From Begonia masoniana (taxonomy: Eukaryota; Streptophyta; Magnoliopsida; Cucurbitales; Begoniaceae): a stretch of 64,000 bases of DNA. A model generated the notes under the pieces. It saw nothing but the letters and a program-made list of their open reading frames with translations, did not search any database and was not told where the DNA came from. The stretch lies in contig CM039512.1 of assembly GCA_022432975.1 (NCBI GenBank), positions 40,989,001-41,053,000 of the forward strand, written 5' to 3'. Shown here piece after piece: positions 34,868-45,064 of this stretch. Positions within the stretch are counted from its first letter, which is position 1. Each line of letters starts with the position of its first letter. The position numbers were made by a program, and so were the translations under genes.

Positions 34868-35812
34868 CATCTTTGTCTTTTATCTTTCAATTTTCTCTTT
34901 AAGCTCTTTATGTAAAAACCTTATCAAGAGAAAAATTCAACAAGCAAAAACAAGCAAGATCAAATTTTTTAACTCAAAATTCTAATTTTCAAAATGGGTT
35001 AGAATCAAACAATTTAGAATCGGATATAGGACTTCAAGAAAGGAAATTTTTCAAGAAATGAAACTTTTTACGAAAGGAAACTTTTCACGAAAGAAAACTT
35101 TTCAATAAAAGAAACTTTTCAAGAAATGAAACTATTTATGAAATGAAACTTTTCACGAAATGAAACATTTTACGAAATGAAACTTTTCAAGCAAAGAAAT
35201 TTTTTTGAAATGAAACATTTCACGAAAGGAAACATTTCACGAAAGGAAACCTTTTATTAAAGGAAACTTTCACGAAATGAAACTTTTTACGAAATGAAAC
35301 TTTTTATTAAAAGAAACTTTTCACGACAGGAAACATTTTACGAAAGGAAAAAAAAAACTTTGATATCTCACAAAATAATGAATTAATTCTTGAATATTCT
35401 GAGAGCAAATACGATTAATCAAGACCTTTGAAGTCTCCAAGAAAGTAGAGTCTATAACTTGGAATAATTGAGACAATCAAAGAAAAAGATGTGAATAACC
35501 ACCCCAAAAGCAAATATTGATGCTTATAATGAAGAAGAAGAAATTGATACTCTAAATATTGAGATTTTTGTTTTTGTTTCTTTTTTAAAGAAGAAAACTT
35601 GATAAGCAAAGAATCGTTGATTCAACGTTTTTTTTTTTTTTTTGGAATTTCTTAATTTTTTTTTGAATTTTTGGATTTGATTTTAATTTTTCTTCTTCAA
35701 ATTTTAATTTTTTTTAATTTTCAAAGGAATAAACTCTAAAAGAAGAAAAAAAACCAATAAAGATAGACACTTGAATCTAGGAGCCAAAGCTCTGATACCA
35801 AATGATGAGAAC
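34868..35812 (-). other. Untranslated leader of minus-strand gypsy
   Basis: Minus-strand sequence between the primer site and the solo LTR, with no coding signal. It holds a degenerate array of 15-17-bp units (GAAACTTTTCACGAAA) at about 35029-35350 and poly-A/T tracts. The primer site TGGTATCAGAGC reads on the minus strand at about 35798-35810, next to the LTR. Confidence 0.8.
35029..35350 (-). repeat. Degenerate minisatellite GAAACTTTT(C/A)ACGAAA
   Basis: About 20 units of 15-17 bp differing by small substitutions. They lie in the leader of the minus-strand gypsy between primer site and gag. Confidence 0.85.
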
Positions 35813-36740
35813 CATGGGTATATCAAACCCAAGACCCTTCAACAATGTGGAATAGAAACTCAGAAATGCCTTTGAAATCAAGTATAAGGAACTTAACCCC
35901 AATCAAACCTTGCCAATAGAACCAAAGTTATCAAACAATGAGCCTGACCCGTAATCGAACTTGTGGTTAGAACCAAAGCTATCAAGTTGATCTTTCAAGT
36001 TTTGACTTGAAGAAGATCTAGTTCTTCACAAAGAACCAAAGAGAAAATTCTCACAAAGAGTAACTCAAAATCGTGTATATTCCTTCTATAATGCTGCAAG
36101 GTTTATGCCTTTAAATAGAATACAAAATATCCTAATGTAATAAGAAAGTAATTAGGAAACATCTAAAGATTAGGAAATATCTAAACATTAGGAAACATAA
36201 CAAATTAATAAAAATAAACTTTGTCTACATAATAAAAGGAAACTTGGACCAATTTGATTGATGAATTTTGTGGCTCTTTTTCCTAAATTTGTGGTCCATC
36301 TTTCTTCAAGAATTAAGAAATAAGTGCTTGCCAAATTTGATAGAGAAAAAGAAATTATACATAGATTTTGCATGTGCATGTTTTGTTGTTGTGCTTCCAT
36401 CACTATTGCCACTAAATCTTTAGGTATTTTTCAAGTATCTTTGGCCTTCCTTTCCTCCCAAGCATGCTCTTCAATACTTAACAAATTTATTAATTTCATC
36501 TCGTGTTGAAAATAATCTCTCTCTTGGATTTCTTTTCCCTCCCAAGCATGCTCTTCAATACTTAACAAATTTATTAATTTCATCTCGTGTTGAAAATAAT
36601 CTCTCTCTTGGATTTCTATAATCAATTAATTTAAGGCTTCATGCATTTTCTTGGTTCTTGATCTTGTCATTAGGCCTCTAATATCTTGACATGGATCTTT
36701 AACATTGGACTTGAAGTTGGTTGCACCTTGATTTACATCA
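35813..36740 (-). repeat. 5' LTR of minus-strand gypsy (928 bp)
   Basis: Longer than the other LTR because of a direct duplication of about 75 bp (about 36460-36535 and 36536-36612, both with CTCCCAAGCATGCTCTTCAA). Confidence 0.92.
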
Positions 36741-36982
36741 TAGCGAGAAACTCAAAGGAGTCGCTCTCAACTACTCAACTTATGATAAGGAATTCTTAGT
36801 CGTCATTAAAGCTCTCGAAGTTTGGCAATATTATTTGCTCCCTAAGAAGTTCATTATTAACAGAGATCATCAAGCCCTCAAACATATCAAGAGTCAAGAA
36901 AAGTTAAATAGAAGGCATGCTAAATAGGTAAAGTTCATTGAGGCTACCTCTACATCATCAAGTACAAAAATGGGGAAGCTAA
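36741..36982 (+). pseudogene. Outer gypsy RNase H, second piece
   Basis: Resumes directly after the TAGCG duplication: [40 protein letters not shown] and LKHIKSQEKLNRRHAK, then a stop in place of the tryptophan codon. It completes the RNase H begun at about 25630. An LTR cuts it at 36983. Confidence 0.88.
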
Positions 36983-38604
36983 TGTAATACTCGGCTATAC
37001 GGAATACTAATATTTTAATGTAAATGGTATTTTTGTAAATATGTCGAATCAAAGCGGTTTTGTAAAAAGAAAGCATCATTACGATCCTAATAATTAATAT
37101 GGATTTTTGGAAAATTTCAGGAATTTTAGGAGTCGTAACGCTAATTTTACGAGAATTACGTTTATCGTCATATAAAGGATACTTCAGTAAAAATAGTAAA
37201 TGAGATCCGTTTTGCGAACGGACAATTTTAATGGAACCCTGATAATAAGCTGAAGTTATTAGCGAAATAAGGAGATTTGGAGAAACCGAATCGTAAGACA
37301 ATTAACGAAACGAAGGACGAAACAAATAGAAAATCAAAGGAAGGGCAAAAAGGTAATTTGCCAGGACAATTTTTTAATTAAAAACACAATTCTCTTCTTC
37401 TTCTCCCTCCTTCACGAATTCTCTCCGTCCTCTGCGATTTTGTCAGCGACTCACTTCTCCCTCACGACGTTTCTCATTCCGACAACCGTTCTTCCCTCTG
37501 ATCGTCTCGATTCTTCGCGATTTCTTCCCCAATCCCGACCCTAGGTACGATTCTAAGGTTTTAGCAAAGTTTGTTTCAGTTTTTACGGAGTTTAAACGAT
37601 TAGGGTTTGTTTAGGGTTTCGTTAAAAACGTGATTTATGATTCGAAATCGATAGGTTTATCGTAGTTGTGGATATATTGACGTATTAAACGTTAATGGAC
37701 AAATTTTAGAATGTATGCAGTGTTTAGGTCGGAAAACCAGATTTTGAGGTTGAGAAATCTCCATTAATGGAGTTTTGTAAATTCGCGAGAGTGAATTGCT
37801 CGATAAAATGCTTCAATGAATCAAATTAAGGCTTTAGGAAATTTCCTTAGTTAATGTTTCGTTAAATTTGGACGTTTAATAGTTTAAACTCATTTTAACG
37901 AAAATATTGTGAAATTGCCTTAGGTGAACGCTTGTGGACGGAGCTTGGATTGCATCGGACACGAGGTAAGTTCTCGTGACTTACTGTGGCCGATTGGCCT
38001 ACACCGTACGTCGATGTCGTCTCGAGGAGTTTTGGTGACGTGTTTGTTTAAATCGCTTTGGTTGGGTAATTAGGTTTAGTCGTTTATAGGTTATGTCTTT
38101 AATTGCTTTTATTGTCTTAATGGTACGTATGATGCATGTTTAATTATGCTATAAATTGTTCACGCATCACGTATTTTAAAGGAGCATGAAAATGAATTTC
38201 CGCACTATGTTTTAAAGAAAATGGCGATGTGGCCTGAAAGGGGGCTATTGATCTATTGTGTTGATCGATTACGGGTCTGTCACAATACCACATCTAATAT
38301 GAATTGATGTATGTTTATGGTCATGCGAGGTGGGGCTCAGGCATGGCTGTGTGTAACACCCGGTTTTACGGGATTTTTTAATTCCATAATATAATAGCAT
38401 TTTTATACATAAGTCAAATTAAGTCCGTTTTGCAAGCAAAAAGTGTTATTAGAATCCTAATGATTTATATGGATTTTAGGAGAAATACGGAATTTAACGA
38501 AGTTTCGAAAAGGCCAAAAACACGTGTGGGCAAAATGGTAATGTTAATTTTATTATATTATTATTATTTTTGTTTTAAAAGAAAATGTAATTTTCTTTTA
38601 AAAA

Positions 38605-38633
38605 CAACTGAATGGCCTGAAGCCATTCAGTTG
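38605..38633 (+). repeat. Perfect 12-bp hairpin in leader of LTR 38352
   Basis: Arm CAACTGAATGGC, five-base loop, perfect complement. Unlike the other families, the hairpin is in the putative first exon, before the first donor. Confidence 0.85.
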
Positions 38634-38776
38634 CTCCCCGCGAGCGAAGAACAGGGCAGAGGGAGGGGGAAGCGCTGGCGATGATCGGCGGAGCAAACCG
38701 CCATGTTTTTCGACACTCTCCGGCCAGACGGCGGCGACGAGCAAGTTTTGGCCCATCTCCGCGCACAAAACGAACG

Positions 38777-40063
38777 GTGAGCCCTATTCTTGCCTTGTTT
38801 TCGGTTCGGTGGTGGCTGAAGGTGACGAGCTTGTTTTGGCTCCGATCATCGGCTGTTTTTGGGTGGTCATGGCTCGAAATTGCCGGACATTAGGCCGGCT
38901 TTAGTCGCCTAGCCGTGGGGAGCCCAATTTTGGCAAAATTCAGTAAGCCTGATTTGGGCATTTCGGGTTTTCTGTGAGTAGCCTCTGAATTTTGGTTAGT
39001 TTATGTTAATTAGGTATGAGGGGGATTGATTGGTGAGGAATCTGGTGAGAATTGATGGAAAATCGAAATGGGGAAATTTCCCTGGTTAGGACAGTTTGCC
39101 TGATTTGACCTAGCTACGGTCGTTTGTTTTGAAATTCCTTTTGGCAGGTTAAAATAGGTTATTAGAGGAGTACATGGCCACTGGAATCGTTCGATTTTGA
39201 TAACCGACGCGAAAATTATGTGCGTTTGAAGTTTCGGGTCGGTTTTTACCGAACCCAAATTAGTGGCCGTTTAGTTAGGTTTTAGTTGGATTAGGCTAGA
39301 AATAGTAGTTTGAGAGTAAATTGGTGAATGTAAGCGTGATTTTAATGAAACTTGAATGTTTTTCATAGGTTGAGCCATAGGCGACGAGATGTGCCAAAAC
39401 CAGCGAACTACGGAAGACAGGTAAGTTCTCGTGATCTTCTCTGGCCGATTGGCCTACACCGTACGTCGAGGTTGTTTTGAGGAATTTGGTGATGCACTTG
39501 TTTATATTGCTTTGGTTGGGTAGTTAGGTTTATTTGTTTTATAGATTATGCTTTACAGTCTTGATGGTATACATGATTGCTTGTTTACTTTCTGTCATAT
39601 TGAACTATTCACGCATCACGTGTTTTAAAAGAACAATAGAAAATGAATTTCCGCACCACGTTTTATAGAAAATGGCGATGTGGCCTGGAGAGGGGCTATT
39701 GATCTATTGTGTAGGCTCGAAAGGGTCTGTCACAATACCACATCTATATTGTAGTCATACAGTTTACAGTTTACAGTTTACATTTTACAGTTTATAGGTC
39801 ACGCGAGGTGGGGCTCAGGCACGGTTGTACGTGTTGTAAGTGTGCACCCCCCTCCTCTAACTGGAAAGAGTAGTCCGCCCGTTGGATGAGCTCTCTCCGG
39901 TTAGGGGGATAGGATCTCGGTGACACCTACAGTGCATCATAAAGTAAAGAAAATGACGCATGGTTTACGAACTCACACGCACAACATGCATTTACATTTA
40001 TGAGTCTTGCTGAGATTTTTATCTCATAGGTGTCTGTATGGTGTAGGTGATCTGGATACAGGT
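38777..40063 (+). other. Putative spliced-leader module, LTR 38352-40726
   Basis: Donor ACG|GTGAGC at 38777, acceptor TTCATAG ending 39368, 52-nt segment 39369-39420 ending ACAG, donor GTAAGT at 39421, acceptor GGTGTAG ending 40046, 15-nt segment 40047-40061 ending ACAG, donor GTGACT at 40062. Confidence 0.55.
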
Positions 40064-41536
40064 GACTACGAGATCCCTCCACCCGAGGAATGATCAGTTG
40101 AAGAAAGATGGCCCGTGGTAGTGTGCTGAGCAGTCGGTGCGCATTTTGACCCGTGGGGATGTAAGTAAAGGTATTGAGAGGTTTTGGGTTAATGATGGGT
40201 TAGTTAGATGAAACTGTATAGTTGAACATATTAGGATGTTTGGTTCTGGTTAGCTGATAGATTGATGTACAGATGTGTTGGCTAACTGTTTTATAAGGCG
40301 TTTTGTTAAATTAGTTATTTAAATGATATGGAACTGCTTGGTATTTTCTTTGAAACAGGAGGATATGTTAAACTTTCAAACGGAACCACGCAGTTTATTT
40401 TCGTGAAAATGTACTTTGTTATAGTTGTGTTTCGAGTCGGTTTTGTGGTGGTATTTTGGAAGACGTATGAGTATCGGGTGCTTGATGTTAAGTTGTATTG
40501 TGAAGCATATGTTTGTGAGGTGGATAGAAATTGTGGTATAGATAGAATTGTGTTAGTGAAATGGTGAGGTTGTATTTTGTAGGTGTTTGGATACGTATTG
40601 TTTTAAATAATTGTTTTGTAATTGTTTTAAACGTTTTATTAAATTGTTTTCCACTTAAACGCTAAGTATAAAAGAAAAAGAAAAATATAGTACGGGAAAA
40701 TCGGGTACAGTGTTTGAGGCATGACACTGTGTGTGTTGCAAGCATGTACCCCCCTCCTCTAGGTGGAAAGGGTAGTCCATCTGCAGGATATGCCCTCTCC
40801 ATTTAGGAGGTTGAGATATCAATGACAACCTATGTAAAGAGAAGAAAATGTTGCATGATTTACGAACTCATATGCACAGCATGCATTTGCATTTACGAAA
40901 CTTGCTGAGATTTTTATATCATAGATTGTCTGTATGGTGTAGGTGACCTTGACTTAGGTGAGGACGAGATCCCTCCACACGAGGAGTGATGCAGTTGACA
41001 GAGGATGGCTCGCGGGGGTGTGCTAGCACAGTCGATGCTTAACCTGACCCGTGGGGAGTGTACGTGCGTATTTTGAAGGTTTTGGGGATTTTTGGGTTAA
41101 TGATGGATTAAATAGGTTGGTTGTACAACTAGATACATTTTACGTTGTTTGGATCTGGATTAGTTGATAGGTTTATGTTTTTAAACGTTTTAGAAACTAG
41201 TTTTGTAAAATGTTTGGTAATAGGGATATGTTCGGTTTTTAAACATATCTATGCAGTTCGTTTTCATGAAAATATATTTCGTTCTAAACATTTTTCGAGT
41301 CGGTTTGAATGAGGTTATGGAGGAGGTACGAGTATTTGGGGTTTTATGTTAAATTGTATTTTGAAAATATATGATGTGTTAATGATAATTGGAAAAGTAG
41401 TGTATGTGTTAATTGTTTGTAGGTATGTTGTGCAAGGGAGGAAGGAAAAACAAGGGAAAAGAAAGAAAAAGGAGGGGGGGGGGGGTGGGGGGGAAGGCAG
41501 AGCGCCTGGCGACCAATCGCCAGGAGTGGCGATCAA

Positions 41537-42128
41537 TGAATCGTTAATCAAAGAAGCCCATGGAGGAGGTTTAGCTAGCCATTTTAGGGAGAAAAAGACC
41601 ATGAAGGCAATAAAGGAGCACTTTTATTGGCCCCATTTACTTAGAGATGTGCACAAAGTGTTAGAAAAGTGCATACTCTGCAAGAAGGCCAAGAGTCGAG
41701 TTCTACCACAAGGACTCTACTTACCTCTACCAATTCCTAGCCACCTTTGGGTGGAAGTGAGTATGGATTGTGTTTTGGGTCTACCTCGCACGTTTAAAAT
41801 CAATGACTCAATCATGGTAGTAGTGGATCAATTCTCCAAGATGGCTCATTTTATAACTTGCTCCAAGATGGATTATTTTCTCCACATAACTGATTATTCT
41901 TCAAGGAAGTGGTCTACATGCATGGAATTTCCAAATCCATCGTCTCAGATAGAGATACTAAGTTCATTTTGGAAGACACTATGAAGGAAGTTAGGCACTG
42001 AATTGCTATTTAGCACCTATTTCACCCCCAAACCGATGGTCGAACCGAAGTGGTGAATAGAACTTTGGAAACTTTATTAAAGAGCATAGTAGACAACTGG
42101 TTCTCCAATTGGGACATTCAACTCACCT
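41537..42128 (+). pseudogene. Outer gypsy integrase, first piece
   Basis: SLIKEAHGGGLASHFREKKT, KEHFYWPHLLRDVHKV and CILCKKAKSR form the zinc region. Then SMDCVLGLPRT, VVVDQFSKMAHFI, and a frameshift before the second catalytic aspartate (the SDRDTKF-like sequence reads out of frame near 41945). [19 protein letters not shown] sequence is near 42030. Interrupted by a solo LTR at 42129. Confidence 0.87.
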
Positions 42129-42559
42129 TGTAACACCCGGAAACCTTGATTTCTAGTTTTAAGCGATAATTGCCGAGTTTTAAATTATAAGTCATATAGA
42201 GTTCCTATTTCGTAGAAATATTAAATTAAGTCCAAATGACGAACGGGAAGTTTCGTTAGAGCCTTAAGAATAAATAAAAATATTTGGAGAAATAAGAGAA
42301 TTTTGGAGAAGTTAAATCGATAAACGGAACGGTGATTTAAACTAAGGAAAAGAGCTAAGGGTAATTTTGTAATTTTGGGAGTCAAAATGTTAATAAAACT
42401 AAATGACTCTCTCTCTCTCCTCACTTCTCCTCTCCACGCACGAAAACCCCTCTCCTTAGGCGATTTTCTTCCTTTCTCCATCGCCATCTCCATCGATCAA
42501 CCACTCCTCCGTTTCCGGCGAGTTTCTCCTCTAGTTTCTTCCCCAAATCGACTCTTAGG

Positions 42560-43262
42560 GTAAGCTCTACGTTTTGGTTAAGTTTATTTGTGATTTAGGG
42601 TTTATTTTAGTTTAGGGTTTTGAACGAAACTTAGGGCTTTTGTTAGGAATCGTTAGGGTTGATTATTTATTACTCATTAATGATGTATTAGTAATTATTG
42701 AGGTAGTTTTAGTAGATTGATGATGTTGGTTGAGAATTAATGTTAAGTCTAGGTTGTTGAAAATGATTTGAAGGACATTAATGGAGTTTTAAAGCTTGTG
42801 AACACCAAGTGTTTGATGAAATGCCTAGGTGAAGGGAAGTAGAGTGTTTAGAAGAATTTGTTCTAGCTCGTGAAGACAATTTGTTAGATTTAGTGTACGA
42901 GAGTCAATGTTAATGGTTTGTTGTTAAATGCCTTAGGTGACCCAAGCTCAAAGGACGGTGCTCGGCATTGCTAGGATTCCAGGTAAGTGAGCGTTAGGCT
43001 TTCCGGCCACTAAGGCCCTACGTCGTACAATGTTGATGATGTTTGATGTGATGAATAAGGTGGAAATAGGGATTGGTAGAAAGGACGGGTAGTTTTAGGC
43101 AGTGCTTTAGTGATTTTAGGTAGTACTCTAGTGATTTAAGTAGTGCTCGTTGATAGGTTTTTCCTTACGTATGTATTACCTCATGCATCATGTTTTACTA
43201 GAGTGCATACGAACTATTTATGAGCATGTTTTATGAAAATGTTGAATTAAAGAATGATAACC

Positions 43263-43293
<31 letters not shown>

Positions 43294-43520
43294 GATAAAT
43301 GAACTACGGGGCAAGTCATGAATGAACTACAGGGCAAGTCATGAATGTACTACGGGGCAAGTCACGAATGTACTACGGGGCAAGAAAACGGTTTAAAAGA
43401 AATGAAACGAAAATGTTTTATAAATGTCATGCATTTATGTAAAGTTATGTTTAGTACGCTCTTTACTAAGCATTAGGCTTAATGTAGTTATTGTATGATG
43501 TAGGTGACGAGAACGAAGGT
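42560..43520 (+). other. Putative spliced-leader module, solo LTR 42129-44544
   Basis: The CT-rich leader (about 42405-42559) has no ATG; donor AGG|GTAAGC at 42560, acceptor GCCTTAG ending 42936, 46-nt segment 42937-42982 ending TCCAG, donor GTAAGT at 42983, block CTAAGCATTAGGCTTAA then acceptor GATGTAG ending 43503, 15-nt segment 43504-43518 ending GAAG, donor GTGAGG at 43519. Confidence 0.62.
43255..43385 (+). repeat. Short tandem repeats in LTR intron 2
   Basis: GAATGAT units followed by about four copies of a 28-bp unit with ACTACGGGGCAAGTCA. They occupy the same relative place as the tandem arrays of the other LTR families. Confidence 0.85.
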
Positions 43521-44074
43521 GAGGAACCACCTTACGACGATCATGTGTAGCGGTCGATGGGCGGAGCTCGTGGCGGCGGCTTGTGTTTTGGCTAGGTTGG
43601 TGACTCAAGGTTTGAAGTTTTTGAGAGTTTTTGGGTAAGATGGGATAGTGATGAATTTGATGGATGTTTAGTACATTTTGATATGTTTTGGGGTTAACAG
43701 TGGATTCCTATAGACTATTGTATGATTGGATGTATTTTGGGTGTTTGGTGACCGTGTAGATAAATTACGATGTTTTGGGATGATTTTGATGTTTTAAAAC
43801 AGGTAGGCTTGTTAAACTTTTAAACGTATCCACGCCGTTTGTTTTTATGAAATTTGATTATGTTTAAGGGGTATTAGGTCGGTTTTGGGTGTTCGAGTAA
43901 ATGTCATGCTTGGTGTGTAATTTAGGGAGGTGTGTGAAGAATTGGGTGAAGGAGTAGTGGGAAGTTAGAGTGCTATTATGTTATGGGTTTTGGTGTTAAG
44001 GAAAATGGTGAGATGTGAGGGTGAAGGATATTGCGTGAAGTGAAGAAAAGAAGAAGGGAGGGAGAAGGAGGCTT

Positions 44075-44312
44075 GGCTCTCTGGAGAAATCCAGAGAGCC
44101 TGGCGATTACTCGCCTCTGGGAGGCGAGTAATCGCCTCAGTGGCGAAAGAAACGCCACTCTCTGGAGTTGATCCAGAGAGTGTGGCGACTGCTCGCCACA
44201 GTTGTGGCGAGCAGTCGCCCATATGGTGATCAATAGCCACAAAAGTGGCTATTGATCGCCATACCTTGTATGGAATGGGCGATCAGTAGCCACTTTTGTG
44301 GCTATTGATTGC
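44075..44312 (+). repeat. Array of seven hairpins in U5
   Basis: Six perfect: 44075-44100 (arm GGCTCTCTGGA), 44102-44136 (arm GGCGATTACTCGCCTC, 3-base loop), 44139-44159 (AGTGGCG), 44156-44182 (CACTCTCTGGA), 44184-44219 (GGCGACTGCTCGCCAC, 4-base loop), 44228-44257 (GATCAATAGCCAC). The seventh, near 44280-44312, has the arm GATCAGTAGCCAC with one G-T type pair. The arms differ in sequence but share GGCGA, TAGCCAC or CTCTCTGG themes. Confidence 0.93.
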
Positions 44313-44544
44313 CATGACATATATATAAAAAAAAAAGAATTTAAATTTAATAGTTAATTGTTTTTATATGTTTTATTTGTTTTAAATTGTAATTGTTTTA
44401 ATGGTTTGTTTTAAATGTGTTATTGAACGAACTTCGATTTCAATTCCGTTTTCGATGTCGTTTTAGATTCTGCTTTACGTACAGTTAGAGTAACAAAAAA
44501 AAAAAAAAAAAAAAATTTACGGTTTCGGGATTAGGGTCGTGACA

Positions 44545-45064
44545 CACCTACATTGATTTTGCATATAATAGGAGTGTGCACAATTCGACCTAAAAGACTC
44601 CTTTTGGGTGGTGTACTGTTTTAATCCACTCATACCATTGGATATTATTCCTTTGCCTACCAAAGAAATGTCAAATCCTAGTGGCGCTAGCAAAGCCGAA
44701 CAAGTCAAGGCGATGCACGAAATGGTTAGGAAGACTATTCAAAAGAAGAACGAGAGTTATGCCAAACATGCCAACCGAGGAAGGAAAGAGATCATTTTCA
44801 AAGAGGGGGATATAGTTTTGCTCCACCTAAGGAAGGAGTGGTTTTCCAATCAAATAAAATCTAAACTCCTCCCTAGAGCCGATGATATCTTCAAAATATT
44901 GCAGAAGATAATAAATAATGCCTACAAACTTGAATTGCCAGGTGACTATGAGTTTTGGCTACCTTTAACTTTCAAAACATATCTCCCTACTTTGGAGAGG
45001 AGAAAAAGGAAAAAGATGACACCTCTTTGGATTTGAGAACAAATTATCAACCATCCTAGGGGGA
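44545..45064 (+). pseudogene. Outer gypsy integrase C-terminus and polypurine tract
   Basis: Resumes with HIDFAYNRSVHNSTK-like sequence, then 44608-45036: CFNPLIPLDIIPLPTKE, MVRKTIQKKNESYAKHANRG, EGDIVLLHLRKEWF, SKLLPRADDIFKILQKI. This is the integrase C-terminal GPF/Y-like region. Frame breaks exist near 44600. A purine-rich AGGGGGA near 45058-45064 directly precedes the LTR. No chromodomain is recognisable. Confidence 0.85.

Larger units (their letters stand above)
25714..36740 (-). mobile_element. Minus-strand Ty3/gypsy element, complete but degraded (CRM-like)
   Basis: LTRs 25714-26576 and 35813-36740 start TGATGAGAACC and end ACATCA on the plus strand; the target duplication TAGCG (25709-25713, 36741-36745) is perfect. 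On the minus strand: primer site next to the right LTR, leader, gag, protease, RT, RNase H, integrase, polypurine tract. It is interrupted at 31144 by a solo LTR. The LTR start TGATGA, LTR length near 0.9 kb and gag/integrase ends suggest CRM-type chromoviruses (tentative). Confidence 0.93.
38352..40726 (+). repeat. Solo LTR (2375 bp) nested in LTR 36983
   Basis: TGTAACACCC to ...GGCATGACA with a perfect target duplication CTGTG (38347-38351, 40727-40731). It belongs to the same broad family as its host LTR (shared GGCCTACACCGTACGTCGA and ATTTTTATCTCATAG blocks), but is clearly diverged. Confidence 0.93.
37545..40959 (+). other. Putative spliced-leader module, LTR 36983 (second intron split by LTR insertion)
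   Basis: Donor TAG|GTACGA at 37545, acceptor GCCTTAG ending 37923, 42-nt segment 37924-37965 ending ACGAG, donor GTAAGT at 37966, then the nested LTR, acceptor GGTGTAG ending 40942, 15-nt segment 40943-40957 ending TTAG, donor GTGAGG at 40958. The leader at about 37390-37544 has no ATG. Confidence 0.55.
36983..41536 (+). repeat. LTR in RNase H of outer gypsy, split by another LTR and truncated at its 3' end
   Basis: Starts TGTAATACTCGG. It is interrupted at 38352-40726 by a related solo LTR and continues to a G-run and hairpin at 41471-41523. It lacks the usual TTACA end and target duplication. The outer integrase resumes at about 41536 (ESLIKEAHGGG), with the RNase H end and linker missing, so a deletion removed this LTR's end together with flanking pol. 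Close relative of the minus-strand LTR at 9411. Confidence 0.82.
42129..44544 (+). repeat. Solo LTR (2416 bp) in integrase of outer gypsy
   Basis: TGTAACACCC to ...GGGTCGTGACA with a perfect target duplication CACCT (42124-42128, 44545-44549). Same family as 46536-48950, with almost the same length. It carries seven successive hairpins near its 3' end. Confidence 0.95.
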
